In this document: one piece after another, positions 25,161 to 33,261 of the stretch
How positions within the stretch are numbered: position 1 is the first letter of the stretch
Layout of the letters: the number at the start of each line of letters is the position of its first letter
Source of the DNA: an uncultured Pelosinus sp.
Lineage (GTDB): Bacteria > Bacillota > Negativicutes > DSM-13327
NCBI GenBank assembly: GCA_946415545.1
Contig: CAMKSY010000005.1
Coordinates: 1-37,535, forward strand
DNA length: 37,535 bases
Reading direction: 5' to 3'
Notes under the pieces: generated by a model
What the model was told of the DNA's origin: nothing
The model's input: the letters and a program-made list of their open reading frames with translations, nothing else
Databases searched by the model: none
Program-made: the position numbers and the translations under genes

Positions 25161-25191
25161 AAACCGCTGCCTATTGTAAGAACAGCGGTTT
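25161..25191 (-). terminator. Terminator of the GGDEF gene
   Basis: AAACCGCTG / CAGCGGTTT, 9 bp, with a T run (TTTTTTAC) on the minus strand. It lies about 100 nt beyond the GGDEF stop. Confidence 0.65.
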
Positions 25192-25289
25192 AAAGAATCC
25201 AGCAGCCCAACTCTATGGAATATAGGCTGCATTTTTAGTGTTGTTATTTCCTTATCTCGTTTTTAACATCATAATAGTTGTTGTCCTAT

Positions 25290-26459
25290 TCATTTACAGA
25301 CTGATTTGGCCTGAACAATCTGGTTCCGTCCATTTTTTTTCGCTTGTAACAAAGCTTCGTCTGCCTGCTTAATTAAATTGTCCATTTCTGTAAGTGCTGC
25401 TGGAACCATAGTGGCTGTGCCAATACTAACCGTATATTTAGGAATTGTTGTATCATTGGCAAAAGGCAGCGCTAGGTTTGCCTGGAGTTTCTGTCCGAGG
25501 ATGAGTGCATCTTCAGCCGAGGTGTTGGGGGCAAAGATAATAAACTCTTCGCCACCGTATCTGCCCAATATATTTTCGATACCAATGATGCTTTGCGTCT
25601 CACGGCTAAAATGCGCCAATACCTTATCGCCAACGATATGACCATACGTGTCATTAATAACCTTGAAATAATCGAAGTCAATCATAAATATTGTGGCTGG
25701 TTTTTGCTGATGGATCATCAAGGAGAAAAGCTTCTCTGACAGCTGCAGAAAATACATACGGTTATAAATACCTGTCAGATAATCTTTCGTAGCCGCTTCT
25801 TTCAGCTTGATGTCAATAACCTCACGAGTCATTAGCAAATATGCCATGGTGCTTATTAGCATATGTACATATATACTTATAAACGAAATCGTCTGTAATA
25901 ATGAAGCCGTGAATAATGTATAACTCTCACCGATTAGAAAGCCATCCAACGCACGAATGATCTGATATATAGCTAAAATTACAAAAAAGAATGCTAATAT
26001 TTTTCGTAATTTTGTAGCACCATTGTGGAAAAAAAGCCCGATCGCTGCTGTTAACGAATAGAGCCCTAAGACCATAGCGCTGAAAAAGACTCTAAACCCC
26101 ATGCTTACTCCTGCTAAATAAAGCAGTGTAAATGCTAAGGTGATGGCGGCTACTACCTGTATCCACCGTTTGGTTACGTTTTTAAGGGGCGCTCTATCAA
26201 CATGAACGATACAGTAAACTTCCAAGGCCACGCCAATAAAGACGGCACTATTGCCCACGATAATAGAGAAATCAATCGGTACGATACCTCTAAAAAGACC
26301 TAAAGCAGCACCAATGGTTTGCAGTAGTTTCCCATATATATAATGTTGGATTAAACCTTTAAAGCTGGTAGTCTTTGCGAAAATAACCAGCAGCAAAAAC
26401 ATAACAATATTTCCCAAAAAGGTAAGAAAATAAACAGTATATGTATCCAATAAAGACAA
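25290..26459 (-). CDS. Membrane-bound diguanylate cyclase (GGDEF)
   Basis: About 389 residues: seven or so N-terminal membrane helices forming a sensor region (residues 5-215), then a GGDEF domain from about residue 225 (DYLTGIYNRMYF, FMIDFDYFKVINDTYGHIVGDKVL, RYGGEEF, TVSIGTATM, ADEALLQAKKNGRNQ). The active-site GGEEF is intact, so c-di-GMP synthesis is expected. The upstream segment IENILGRYGGEEF lacks the RxxD inhibitory site. TTG 26459 is 8 nt behind GAGGTG; the track ATG at 26483 has no good ribosome site. The signal sensed is unknown. Confidence 0.87.
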   Translation of the reverse strand: MSLLDTYTVYFLTFLGNIVMFLLLVIFAKTTSFKGLIQHYIYGKLLQTIGAALGLFRGIVPIDFSIIVGNSAVFIGVALEVYCIVHVDRAPLKNVTKRWIQVVAAITLAFTLLYLAGVSMGFRVFFSAMVLGLYSLTAAIGLFFHNGATKLRKILAFFFVILAIYQIIRALDGFLIGESYTLFTASLLQTISFISIYVHMLISTMAYLLMTREVIDIKLKEAATKDYLTGIYNRMYFLQLSEKLFSLMIHQQKPATIFMIDFDYFKVINDTYGHIVGDKVLAHFSRETQSIIGIENILGRYGGEEFIIFAPNTSAEDALILGQKLQANLALPFANDTTIPKYTVSIGTATMVPAALTEMDNLIKQADEALLQAKKNGRNQIVQAKSVCK

Positions 26460-26621
26460 CGCCAGCTCACCTCGACAATGCATTCATCGCTAATTATTTC
26501 TCTTGCATAATAATATACCATGATGCAAGAAATATTACTACAAGCTAGGGGAATGCAAGGGGGCTTAATTTGTCACACGATTTTGCTATGGACAGATAGA
26601 ACTGTGACAGAATTGCTTGAG

Positions 26622-27476
26622 TCAATTGTTAGGTTCTTTTAGAAAGGACAAACTGACTACGCCTACACCGAGTAATAAAATAAAACCTAAGAACAATGGA
26701 CCGATGAAGGGAATGTTGACTGTCAAAGCAACAACCGTGGCGCCATAGAGGGTCTGCAGCCAGGCGGGTCGATCAAATTCACCGGTCTTGCCTGCAATCC
26801 ATTCGCCGATGGACAGGCATACGCCACTGGCGCCGAAAATGGCAATGATAAGAAAAGACATTCCAACTAAGAAGGCCAGAGGCAATCCTACGACACTGAG
26901 AATCAATAAACTAACCAACAGCACAAAGGCCAGACCAGAAAGCATGCCTAAAGTTGCCGCTTTGCCGCCAGCGGATTGGCATATTTCTGCAAGCTGCCAG
27001 CAGCGGGAACGAAAGCCCCATGACAAGGCCGGAAGGATGAGCAGCAAAGCAACTGTTACGACTAACTGCATAAAGCCAAAAAGCAATAGCAATAGTACAG
27101 CCAACATGATACTTGCTATATTGCTGGAAGTTGCCTCAAGATTCACAACTCCTTCTTTAATAACAGCGTCGGCTTCTTTCGTTAAATGACCTCCTAGAAT
27201 AAAGACATGTTTATCAAGTTTCGCTGAGGATAGCAAAGTCAGATTGCCGTTAATGACGACCACTTCATCAGTTACTTCACCGCCAATCGTTACATCGCCA
27301 CCGATGACCACCACATGATCAACTACCGTAGCATGGGGGATGAATACATCTTTAAAATCAATAATATCAGGCGATGGTGATGAATGACTGGCTGTAGTTG
27401 CGGAATGCAGAGCCAAGGAAAGACCAATGAATAGAGCCAAGGATAGAATGATAAAAAACAGAAAAACTTTTTTCAA
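26622..27476 (-). CDS. Exported bactofilin/polymer-forming-like membrane protein
   Basis: A 284-aa protein with an N-terminal signal/helix (MKKVFLFFIILSLALFIGLSLAL), then a beta-helix-like repeat region (about residues 45-112, VDHVVVIGGDVTIGGEVTDEVVVINGNLTLLSSAKLDKHVFILGG) with six-residue periodicity resembling polymer-forming cytoskeletal proteins. The rest is about five membrane helices. Start is TTG 9 nt after GGGAGG. It is the last gene of the sigma/anti-sigma operon and thus probably a target or effector of that envelope response. No catalytic motif seen. Confidence 0.7.
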   Translation of the reverse strand: MKKVFLFFIILSLALFIGLSLALHSATTASHSSPSPDIIDFKDVFIPHATVVDHVVVIGGDVTIGGEVTDEVVVINGNLTLLSSAKLDKHVFILGGHLTKEADAVIKEGVVNLEATSSNIASIMLAVLLLLLFGFMQLVVTVALLLILPALSWGFRSRCWQLAEICQSAGGKAATLGMLSGLAFVLLVSLLILSVVGLPLAFLVGMSFLIIAIFGASGVCLSIGEWIAGKTGEFDRPAWLQTLYGATVVALTVNIPFIGPLFLGFILLLGVGVVSLSFLKEPNN

Positions 27477-27494
27477 AAGGAAAACCTCCCGTGA

Positions 27495-27980
27495 TTAAGC
27501 AATACAACGCATAGCCAGGCGACGTATGGATACCAGTACAATAAACAAGAGTGCAGTTAGTATTGTACCACTGATGATTTGCAGCAGGGGTGCGGTTTTT
27601 ATCACTAAAGCTCCTTGCTGCACAAGTGTAAAAAGAATATTGGCGGAGAGCCAAAGCAAGCTGATAAAGATCGGGCTGATGATTAGTAATCCGATAAGCA
27701 AAATAATAATCAGAATCAAAATAATACCGATTATTGGTTTTAGAGTAGAGGCCGGTTCGGTTAGCGTGATTTTGTCCAGTGTTTCCTGGACAAAGGAGTG
27801 GTCCGACTGAAGCAGCGGCATATGTGTATGGAGGAAGCGGGTGGTTGCGGTGGTGGTGTCTAGCTCTTCGCGGCAGGATGAGCAACACGCTGTATGCTCA
27901 TCTACTTGCGCCAGCAAGTCTTTCTCTAAATCGTCTACACAATATGCCCACAGCAAAGCCTTGCAGGTTTTGCAATCCAT
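27495..27980 (-). CDS. Zinc-finger anti-sigma factor (membrane)
   Basis: About 161 residues. The N-terminal MDCKTCKALLWAYCVDDLEKDLLAQVDEHTACCSSCREEL carries the ZAS motif (HxxxCxxC, here HTACCSSC). Two or more membrane segments follow (about 80-150). It would hold the cognate ECF sigma at the membrane. The ATG at 27980 is favoured by a ribosome-like AAAGG and by the usual MDC start of these proteins; the track GTG at 27989 is the alternative and would overlap the sigma stop by 2-3 nt. Confidence 0.82.
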   Translation of the reverse strand: MDCKTCKALLWAYCVDDLEKDLLAQVDEHTACCSSCREELDTTTATTRFLHTHMPLLQSDHSFVQETLDKITLTEPASTLKPIIGIILILIIILLIGLLIISPIFISLLWLSANILFTLVQQGALVIKTAPLLQIISGTILTALLFIVLVSIRRLAMRCIA

Positions 27981-27985
27981 GTTTG

Positions 27986-28531
27986 TCACAACCTTTCTGG
28001 TGCCAGAATATTGTACAAGCGTGATCTGGCAGCGTTAATACGAGATTTGACTGTTCCAAGCGGAATACGAAGGATTAAGGCAATTTCTTCGTAGGACAAA
28101 TCCTGAAATTCTCGCAATACCAATACCGTTCGCTGTTCTAGGGTAAGACGGTCCAAAGCCGCAATCACCAGTTTTTGCTGTTCGCGCTGTTCCGCTATTT
28201 TTTCCGGTGATTGGGTTGAAATAGCAAGGGGGAGAGCTGTTTCCAAGGGCTTGACCCAGCGTAAGGAATTAGCTGTTTTTTTGTCAATACTTAAATTGAC
28301 TGTAATTTTGACTAGCCAGCGATAAAAAGCTTTGGCACTAGATAGGCGCTTAATCGACAGAAAGGCCTTAAGAAAAGCTTCTTGCGCAATATCTTCTGCA
28401 TCTTGAGCATTGCCCACAATACCGAAAGCAATGTTTAGTATATGGTCCTTATACCGCCAGACCAACTTGCTGAAGGCTGCCTTATCCCCAGTCATGGCCT
28501 GCTCAATTACTAGCGATAAATCTTCCGTCAA
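27986..28531 (-). CDS. ECF-type RNA polymerase sigma factor
   Basis: About 181 residues. Region 2 is FSKLVWRYKDHILNIAFGIVGNAQDAEDIAQEAFLKAFLSIKRL..FYRWLVKITVN, and region 4 is LDRLTLEQRTVLVLREFQDLSYEEIALILRIPLGTVKSRINAARSRLYNIL. No region 3 is present, as for ECF sigmas. The TTG at 28531 follows the extended ribosome site AAGGTGGTGAT; the track TTG at 28564 has none. The next gene encodes its anti-sigma. Envelope stress is the usual signal of this arrangement; the actual trigger is unknown. Confidence 0.88.
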   Translation of the reverse strand: MTEDLSLVIEQAMTGDKAAFSKLVWRYKDHILNIAFGIVGNAQDAEDIAQEAFLKAFLSIKRLSSAKAFYRWLVKITVNLSIDKKTANSLRWVKPLETALPLAISTQSPEKIAEQREQQKLVIAALDRLTLEQRTVLVLREFQDLSYEEIALILRIPLGTVKSRINAARSRLYNILAPERL

Positions 28532-28700
28532 AGCGGATATCACCACCTTAGGCGTAGCACGCAAAAATTAAAGTATTGGCTTTCGATCGCAATGAAACAA
28601 GCGTCAAGCATAAAATCTCTTCCTATAGTATACACCCGGAATTAATATTGTTATATAATGCTTGTTTTATGCTATTAAGAGCCTCGACACATTGAGTAAG

Positions 28701-28739
28701 AAAACAGACCTCCACCTCACTAGAAGCAGGGTCTGTTTT
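28701..28739. terminator. Terminator of cbiK (bidirectional)
   Basis: AAAACAGACC / GGTCTGTTTT, 10 bp with a 19-nt loop, just past the cbiK stop on the minus strand; T runs lie on both sides. Confidence 0.7.
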
Positions 28740-28755
28740 ATAGTATTTTAAGATA

Positions 28756-29715
28756 TTAGTCGATAATAGGAATCGGCGGACGGTCTTTGCCGCGCTCGGT
28801 ATAGTTGCTTTCAATGGTATCTTGCACGTGCTGAACAAATATATCTTGGATCATAGTATTCTCGCCTAATCCTTGAATATAGGCTTCTACCTTAAATCCT
28901 TCCTGAATGAGCTTGGTTTTTGCAGAATCTTCTTCGTCGCCGCCTATATCATTATTCGCGTGATCTCCAGCGACCAGCATCAGCGGCATTAAGATGACGT
29001 TCTTAATTTTTTGTTCTTTTAGCTTTACTATAACAGATTCTAGGGAAGGGTAACCCTCTCCGTCAACGGTATTTATAAAGACATTTTTAGCACCAGCATC
29101 TTTGAATCTGGCTTGCAGCGCAGCATAAGCTGCATTAGCAGGATGCACACCGCCATGACCGATAAGGACAACGGCATCATTGCGACCCAGTTTGGGGAAT
29201 TGGCTCTGCAGGGCTTTAATAGCGGTTAAGTAATCGTCCGGCCGTTCTTCCTGACCGGAAAAATAAATCAGTGGTCGTCCCAATACGATTCTGTCAAAAG
29301 ATTTGTTTTGGGCATAAACATCAACTGTACGGCGTACTTTATCATATTCATCACCGGCTACCATATGGAGCGGCTGTACAATGACTTCGCTATAACCTTC
29401 AGCCTTCAGCTTATCTAAAGCCTGTTTCTCCGTATCGATTTTTAGTCCTTCGTTTTCAGCGATACGTTTGAGAATGATGCGGGAAGTAAAGGCACGGCGG
29501 ACTTCATAATCTGGGAAGGAAGACTTGATCTTGTTCTCTACGCTTTCAATATTCAGTGTACGAGCATCCTGAAATGTAGTACCGAAGCTGACTACCAGGA
29601 TGGCTTTTTTCCCGGTTGTAATTTCTGCTGCATATGTTTTTGATTCGTAAGAAAACATACCTAAACAGACTGCAAATAAAAATGTTGTCATTAATAACCA
29701 AATGCTTTTTTTCAT
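28756..29715 (-). CDS. cbiK: Exported sirohydrochlorin cobaltochelatase (CbiK family)
   Basis: A 319-aa anaerobic-pathway chelatase that inserts Co2+ into sirohydrochlorin. CbiK features: AILVVSFGTTFQDARTLNIESVE, VQPLHMVAGDEYDKV (first metal-binding His), LIGHGGVHPANAAYAAL and LMPLMLVAGDHANNDIGGDEEDS (second His). Unlike cytoplasmic CbiK it carries an N-terminal signal peptide (KKSIWLLMTTFLFAVCLGMFSYESKTYAAE, AxA-like end), like the periplasmic CbiKP of Desulfovibrio, so a second role such as haem or metal scavenging is possible. AGGAGG lies 12 nt before the ATG. A cobalamin riboswitch precedes it. Confidence 0.88.
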   Translation of the reverse strand: MKKSIWLLMTTFLFAVCLGMFSYESKTYAAEITTGKKAILVVSFGTTFQDARTLNIESVENKIKSSFPDYEVRRAFTSRIILKRIAENEGLKIDTEKQALDKLKAEGYSEVIVQPLHMVAGDEYDKVRRTVDVYAQNKSFDRIVLGRPLIYFSGQEERPDDYLTAIKALQSQFPKLGRNDAVVLIGHGGVHPANAAYAALQARFKDAGAKNVFINTVDGEGYPSLESVIVKLKEQKIKNVILMPLMLVAGDHANNDIGGDEEDSAKTKLIQEGFKVEAYIQGLGENTMIQDIFVQHVQDTIESNYTERGKDRPPIPIID

Positions 29716-29888
29716 TATAATAATTTTCCTCCTATATAGTTAAATTGAACCAGTTTAACTCTGGATGTACACCTCCTAACGTGGATTCAGTATAGAGACT
29801 TTTCCTAAGAACTCTCTAGAATGGCTTGTCCATATCTAGAAGGTCTGACTAGCGAAGGCGAAAGGAAGTAGAACACAATAAGAAATGA

Positions 29889-29916
29889 AAACCTTCCCTG
29901 CTTTTGGCAAGGAAGG
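29889..29916 (-). terminator. Riboswitch-controlled terminator
   Basis: On the minus strand GCCTTCCTTGCC..GCAGGGAAGGTTTT: stem of 10 bp (one G-U) followed by TTTT. It is 170 nt ahead of cbiK and about 80 nt after the aptamer, so ligand-bound RNA should stop here. Confidence 0.65.
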
Positions 29917-29927
29917 CTAATCGTTAC

Positions 29928-29963
29928 AGAGAAGCCGATGTATTAAAATCCATCGGTTTCTCT
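29928..29963 (-). promoter_or_regulatory. Hairpin in the riboswitch expression platform
   Basis: AGAGAAgCCGATG / CATCGGtTTCTCT pair over 13 positions with one G-U pair and a 10-nt loop, between the aptamer and the terminator. It may be the competing anti-terminator region or an accessory hairpin. Confidence 0.45.
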
Positions 29964-29997
29964 AATTCCCTTCCCATCGCTCGTGGGTTAAACGGTA

Positions 29998-30162
29998 ATT
30001 AACGATAGGCAGTTCTTCTGGCTTTGGATCATTACTTAGCCAAACCTTCCCAGGATTTGTATCCCAGTGGTATTCTATGGCTTCGCTCCCCACTACAGTG
30101 GCGGGACCGCGTCGGCTTTAACCGACTTCTCTGTTAGGCCCTTTCGGGCACCTATCTAACTA
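29998..30162 (-). ncRNA. Cobalamin riboswitch aptamer
   Basis: Reading the minus strand: AGATAGGTGCCC near the start, the highly conserved core GCGGTCCCGCCACTGTA, CCACTGGGA, and the B12 box AGCCAGAAGAACTGCCT (30007-30027), in the canonical order. A -10 TATAAT (30169-30174) sits 7 bp ahead of the aptamer. It should turn off cbiK when adenosylcobalamin is abundant. Confidence 0.9.
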
Positions 30163-30422
30163 TATGCAATTATAATAGTTCAACCAATCTTAAAAGACGG
30201 TTTAAAATGCAAAAAGTTCACTAATATTAAAAAAAATAATAAAAGGCGTATAAGGAGAGGTTTAGGCTGATATGGACACAAGAACGTGGAGAGTGATACA
30301 ATCAGATCATAAAGGAAATATGCCTTAGCCTCATTAATTGTGTATGACTTGTTCTTCCGTCTCCGCGATTCCTTAGAGAACGTATCCTGAACCTATGAAT
30401 TTACTAAAAAGAGGTATTTTTT
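30163..30422. other. Divergent gap between the riboswitch and the GNAT gene
   Basis: Contains the riboswitch promoter -10 and, on the plus strand, only a weak 18-codon ORF (30272-30328) after AGGAGAGG. Nothing else recognised. Confidence 0.4.
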
Positions 30423-30965
30423 ATGATGAAAATAGAAACAGAAAGATTGGTTATCAGAAATTTCAAAGAGAATGATGCAGCGGCATTATGGGATTATCTC
30501 TCACATCCACGTGTAAATTGCTTTCTTAATGAAAAGCTCAACACATTTGAGGATGCTATTGCTGATGCTCTGAAAAGAAGTAAAGATGAATCACAGTTCG
30601 CTGTTTGCTTGAAAGAAAGTGATACAGTTATTGGGAATATATTCGCTGCAAAAGATGAACCAGATACCTACAGTGTTGGTTGGCAGTTTAATGAAAAATA
30701 TGAAGGAAAAGGATACGCAAGTGAATCAGCAAAGGCATTTTTAAACTTTCTATTTAATGATAAGAATGCAAGACGGATTTATGCTTATGTTGAGGATTAT
30801 AATGTTCGCTCACAAAAACTCTGTGAGCGGCTCGGTATGCGTAGAGAAGCATATTTCATAGAGTTTATATCTTTCACCCAGAACCCAGATGGAACACCGA
30901 AGTACGAAAATACGTTTGAATACGCTATTTTGAAAAGGGAGTGGAAAGAAAAGACAGGCTTGTGA
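30423..30965 (+). CDS. GNAT acetyltransferase, RimJ/RimL-like
   Basis: A 180-aa acetyltransferase of the Acetyltransf_3 type: IETERLVIRNFKENDAAALWDYLSHP at the start, GWQFNEKYEGKGYASESAKAFLNFLF (acetyl-CoA loop), and RRIYAYVEDYNVRSQKLCERLGMRREAYFIEF at the end. Acceptor unknown; ribosomal N-termini or small amines are common for the family. GAGG precedes the ATG. Monocistronic, divergent from the riboswitch. Confidence 0.87.
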   Translation: MMKIETERLVIRNFKENDAAALWDYLSHPRVNCFLNEKLNTFEDAIADALKRSKDESQFAVCLKESDTVIGNIFAAKDEPDTYSVGWQFNEKYEGKGYASESAKAFLNFLFNDKNARRIYAYVEDYNVRSQKLCERLGMRREAYFIEFISFTQNPDGTPKYENTFEYAILKREWKEKTGL

Positions 30966-31140
30966 CAAAAGTAAAAGTAGCAGCCGCTTAAGCTAGCTTC
31001 TGTGAATCCTTCAATAAGCCGTAATGCAATTGCTTGTTTACTAGAGGGCATCCCTCGGTATTAGACAAGAAAGGGAATGAATCGGTCTCCTTTTGACAAT
31101 CAAGGTTTCCCATCATTCTCATGCTATAGGAGGAACTGAT

Positions 31141-31776
31141 ATGTTGTATAAATGTATACTATTTGACATTGATGGAACAATTCTTGATACTGAGAAAGCT
31201 GTAATCGGTTCATTACAAAAGTTATTACAAGCAGAGACCGGTATAAAATATTCACCCGACGAGCTTGCTTTTATACTAGGAATTCCAGGAGCAGTAGCCT
31301 TAAAGAAGTTTAATATTTCAGATATTGAGGCAGCACTACAAAAATGGGATCAATATTTAAAAGAGTTTTATAGCAATATACATGTATTTCCCCATCTTAG
31401 ACAAGTAATAAAAACAATTTACAGCTTAAAAATAAAGACTGGTATAGTAACATCAAAAACGAAACAAGAACTAATTGATGATTTTTACCCATTTGGAATG
31501 CATCATTATTTTGATTACATAGTTTGCGCTGATGATACAACAAGGCATAAACCGGAGCCGGACCCTATTTTGAAATGTTTAAGTCTTACAAAATCGTCTT
31601 TTAGTGATACAATTTATATTGGTGATACTTTATACGACATGCAATGCGCAGAGAGTGCTGGAATTGATTTTGCTCTTGCCCTATGGGGAACAAAGACCCC
31701 TAATTTGAATGCAACAGTAAAGTTAAGTCACCCGGAGCAGATCTTAAGTCTTATAAAAGGCCAAACCATTCCGTGA
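31141..31776 (+). CDS. HAD-superfamily phosphatase (PPase/phosphoglycolate-like)
   Basis: A 211-aa hydrolase with a helical cap. Motif I is FDIDGTILD (nucleophile and acid Asp), motif II TSK, motif III HKPEPDP and motif IV GDTLYDMQCA. The substrate could be a sugar phosphate, pyrophosphate or a nucleotide. The start ATG 31141 is behind AGGAGG; the track start 48 nt upstream has no ribosome site. Related to PpaX/Gph. Ends about 30 bp before the MarR promoter. Confidence 0.87.
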   Translation: MLYKCILFDIDGTILDTEKAVIGSLQKLLQAETGIKYSPDELAFILGIPGAVALKKFNISDIEAALQKWDQYLKEFYSNIHVFPHLRQVIKTIYSLKIKTGIVTSKTKQELIDDFYPFGMHHYFDYIVCADDTTRHKPEPDPILKCLSLTKSSFSDTIYIGDTLYDMQCAESAGIDFALALWGTKTPNLNATVKLSHPEQILSLIKGQTIP

Positions 31777-31803
31777 TAAAGGGACGTTTCTTCTTGGACT
31801 ATA

Positions 31804-31832
31804 TTGACTTTTAGATTAATGTATTATATTAT
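31804..31832 (+). promoter_or_regulatory. Promoter of the MarR gene
   Basis: TTGACT, 17 nt, TATTAT, with the operator starting 5 bp after the -10 box. Predicted start lies inside the operator, so bound repressor would block transcription. Confidence 0.7.
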
Positions 31833-31836
31833 TTAG

Positions 31837-31849
31837 TTGTCAATGACAA
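31837..31849. promoter_or_regulatory. MarR operator, copy 1
   Basis: TTGTCAATGACAA, a perfect palindrome of TTGTCA/TGACAA, inside the identical stretch TAGTTGTCAATGACAATTA shared with copy 2. Confidence 0.7.
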
Positions 31850-31868
31850 TTATCTAGAGGAGAAAAGC

Positions 31869-32312
31869 ATGTATATTTTAAATGATGCCATTAGTTTTAT
31901 CATGAGTAGAACATATTCTAGGATGAAAAATATATTTTTAAAAAAATTAAAAAAATATGAAATTACTCTTGAGCAATGGGTTTTACTTGCTCAACTTTCG
32001 GAGAAGGAAGGAATTTCACCAACTGACTTATCTTTAGTATCACTTAGAGATAAGCCATATACGACAAGGCTTATTGATCGATTAGAAGAAAAAAAATTTA
32101 TCATTAAGGAAGACAGCAAGGTTGACAAGCGTTCCTCATTAATTTATCTGACACAACAGGGAGTGGAATTAAAAAAAGAGATTATTCCTATCGCGGATAA
32201 AATTAATGAATGGCTAGTTGAGAACATGGATGAGAAAGAAGTAAAAACCCTCAAGGTTTTATTGCATAAAATGTATAAGAACATTCAATCACATAGCCAT
32301 GATAGCGAATAG
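31869..32312 (+). CDS. MarR-family transcriptional regulator
   Basis: A 147-aa winged-helix regulator: EITLEQWVLLAQLSEKEGISPTDLSLVSLRDKPYTTRLIDRLEEKKFIIKEDSKVDKRSSLIYLTQQG is the typical recognition helix and wing (DKRSSLIYLT). The operator overlaps its own promoter and an identical one precedes the HXXEE gene, so it is probably autoregulated and represses both. AGAGGAG precedes the ATG. Ligand unknown. Confidence 0.9.
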   Translation: MYILNDAISFIMSRTYSRMKNIFLKKLKKYEITLEQWVLLAQLSEKEGISPTDLSLVSLRDKPYTTRLIDRLEEKKFIIKEDSKVDKRSSLIYLTQQGVELKKEIIPIADKINEWLVENMDEKEVKTLKVLLHKMYKNIQSHSHDSE

Positions 32313-32348
32313 CAAAAAATGGAGCTTTAATTTTTTCTACGCATATAG

Positions 32349-32361
32349 TTGTCAATGACAA
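32349..32361. promoter_or_regulatory. MarR operator, copy 2
   Basis: TTGTCAATGACAA again, with matching flanks, 36 bp after the MarR stop and 88 bp before the HXXEE gene. Suggests separate control of that gene by the same regulator. Confidence 0.68.
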
Positions 32362-32449
32362 TTAAATAAGAGGAGTTAGTATAAATATGATACTTTTTCT
32401 CCATGCTTATGAGAGTAATGAAAATTAGTTAAAAAAGAGGCGTGATGTT

Positions 32450-33082
32450 ATGAATTATTTAAGACATTATTGGCAGGATATTGGTGGTATTGTAGGGGTG
32501 GGAGTATGTATTGTTTTGTTTTTTCAATATCAACACATGCAAGAACTTCAAGTGATTTTATGCCTGAGTTTTGTTGCAATTCTTTTCCATCAGTTTGAGG
32601 AGTATCGCTGGCCAGGCTATTTTCCCGGTGTTTTTAATGTCGTCATATTCAAAAGTGCAAATCCAGATAAGTATCCGTTAAATAGCCACTCAGCGATGGT
32701 TATTAATCTATTAATTGCCTATACTTTTTATTTGCTTCCCATATTTTTTATAGATCAAATATGGATGGGGTTAGCGCCAATATTTATGGGCTTTTTCCAA
32801 TTGATATGGCATGGTGTGTTCGCTAATTCCAAAATTAAAGGTATTTATAATCCTGGCTTGGCCGCGGTTGTTTTGTTGCATTTGCCAATAGGGGGATGGT
32901 ATATGAACTATATTATGGTTCATAATTTAGTAACTTTGTATGACTGGATATTGGGAGTTGCATATTTTATTATAGCTACTTATGTATTCATTGTTAAAGG
33001 GAATATGTGGATGAAAAATGAAAAATCAATTCACAGTTTTAATCAAAAACAACTGGGGCCTTTTCAAACAAGTATAAGCTAG
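32450..33082 (+). CDS. HXXEE-domain integral membrane protein
   Basis: A 210-aa protein with about five to six membrane helices. The FHQFEEYRWPGYFPG segment has the HxxEE signature of the HXXEE family (function unknown), and a second half contains WHGVFANSKIKGIYNPGLAAVVLLHLPIGGWYM, with His-rich membrane residues suggesting metal binding or redox chemistry. GAGG precedes the ATG. It is the apparent target of the adjacent MarR regulator. Confidence 0.75.
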   Translation: MNYLRHYWQDIGGIVGVGVCIVLFFQYQHMQELQVILCLSFVAILFHQFEEYRWPGYFPGVFNVVIFKSANPDKYPLNSHSAMVINLLIAYTFYLLPIFFIDQIWMGLAPIFMGFFQLIWHGVFANSKIKGIYNPGLAAVVLLHLPIGGWYMNYIMVHNLVTLYDWILGVAYFIIATYVFIVKGNMWMKNEKSIHSFNQKQLGPFQTSIS

Positions 33083-33261
33083 TCATTCATGTCCGATCAT
33101 ATGTGCCTCCCAGTCTAGGGAACGCCTGCCCAAATTAATCCGTTGTGTGCATCGTAATTTTCCGGCTGTACATTTTCTTGTTGGAAGACTCATTCTATGA
33201 TACTATTTGGGCAGAGCGCAAACAGATGGTGCTGGAGCATAAGAAGAAAGAGAGAGGTCAA

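Noticed and set aside
26571-26609. TGTCACA / TGTGACA inverted repeat before the GGDEF gene
   Set aside because: Only 7 bp over a 25-nt loop; not convincing as an operator or terminator.
27367-27888. 173-aa minus-strand ORF
   Set aside because: Different frame across the anti-sigma and bactofilin-like genes, which both have clear motifs and ribosome sites.
30272-30328. 18-codon ORF after AGGAGAGG
   Set aside because: Possible leader, but short, with a long spacer and no downstream coupling.
32387-32428. 13-codon ORF between MarR operator 2 and the HXXEE gene
   Set aside because: Spacer to GAGGAG is 12 nt and nothing supports translation.
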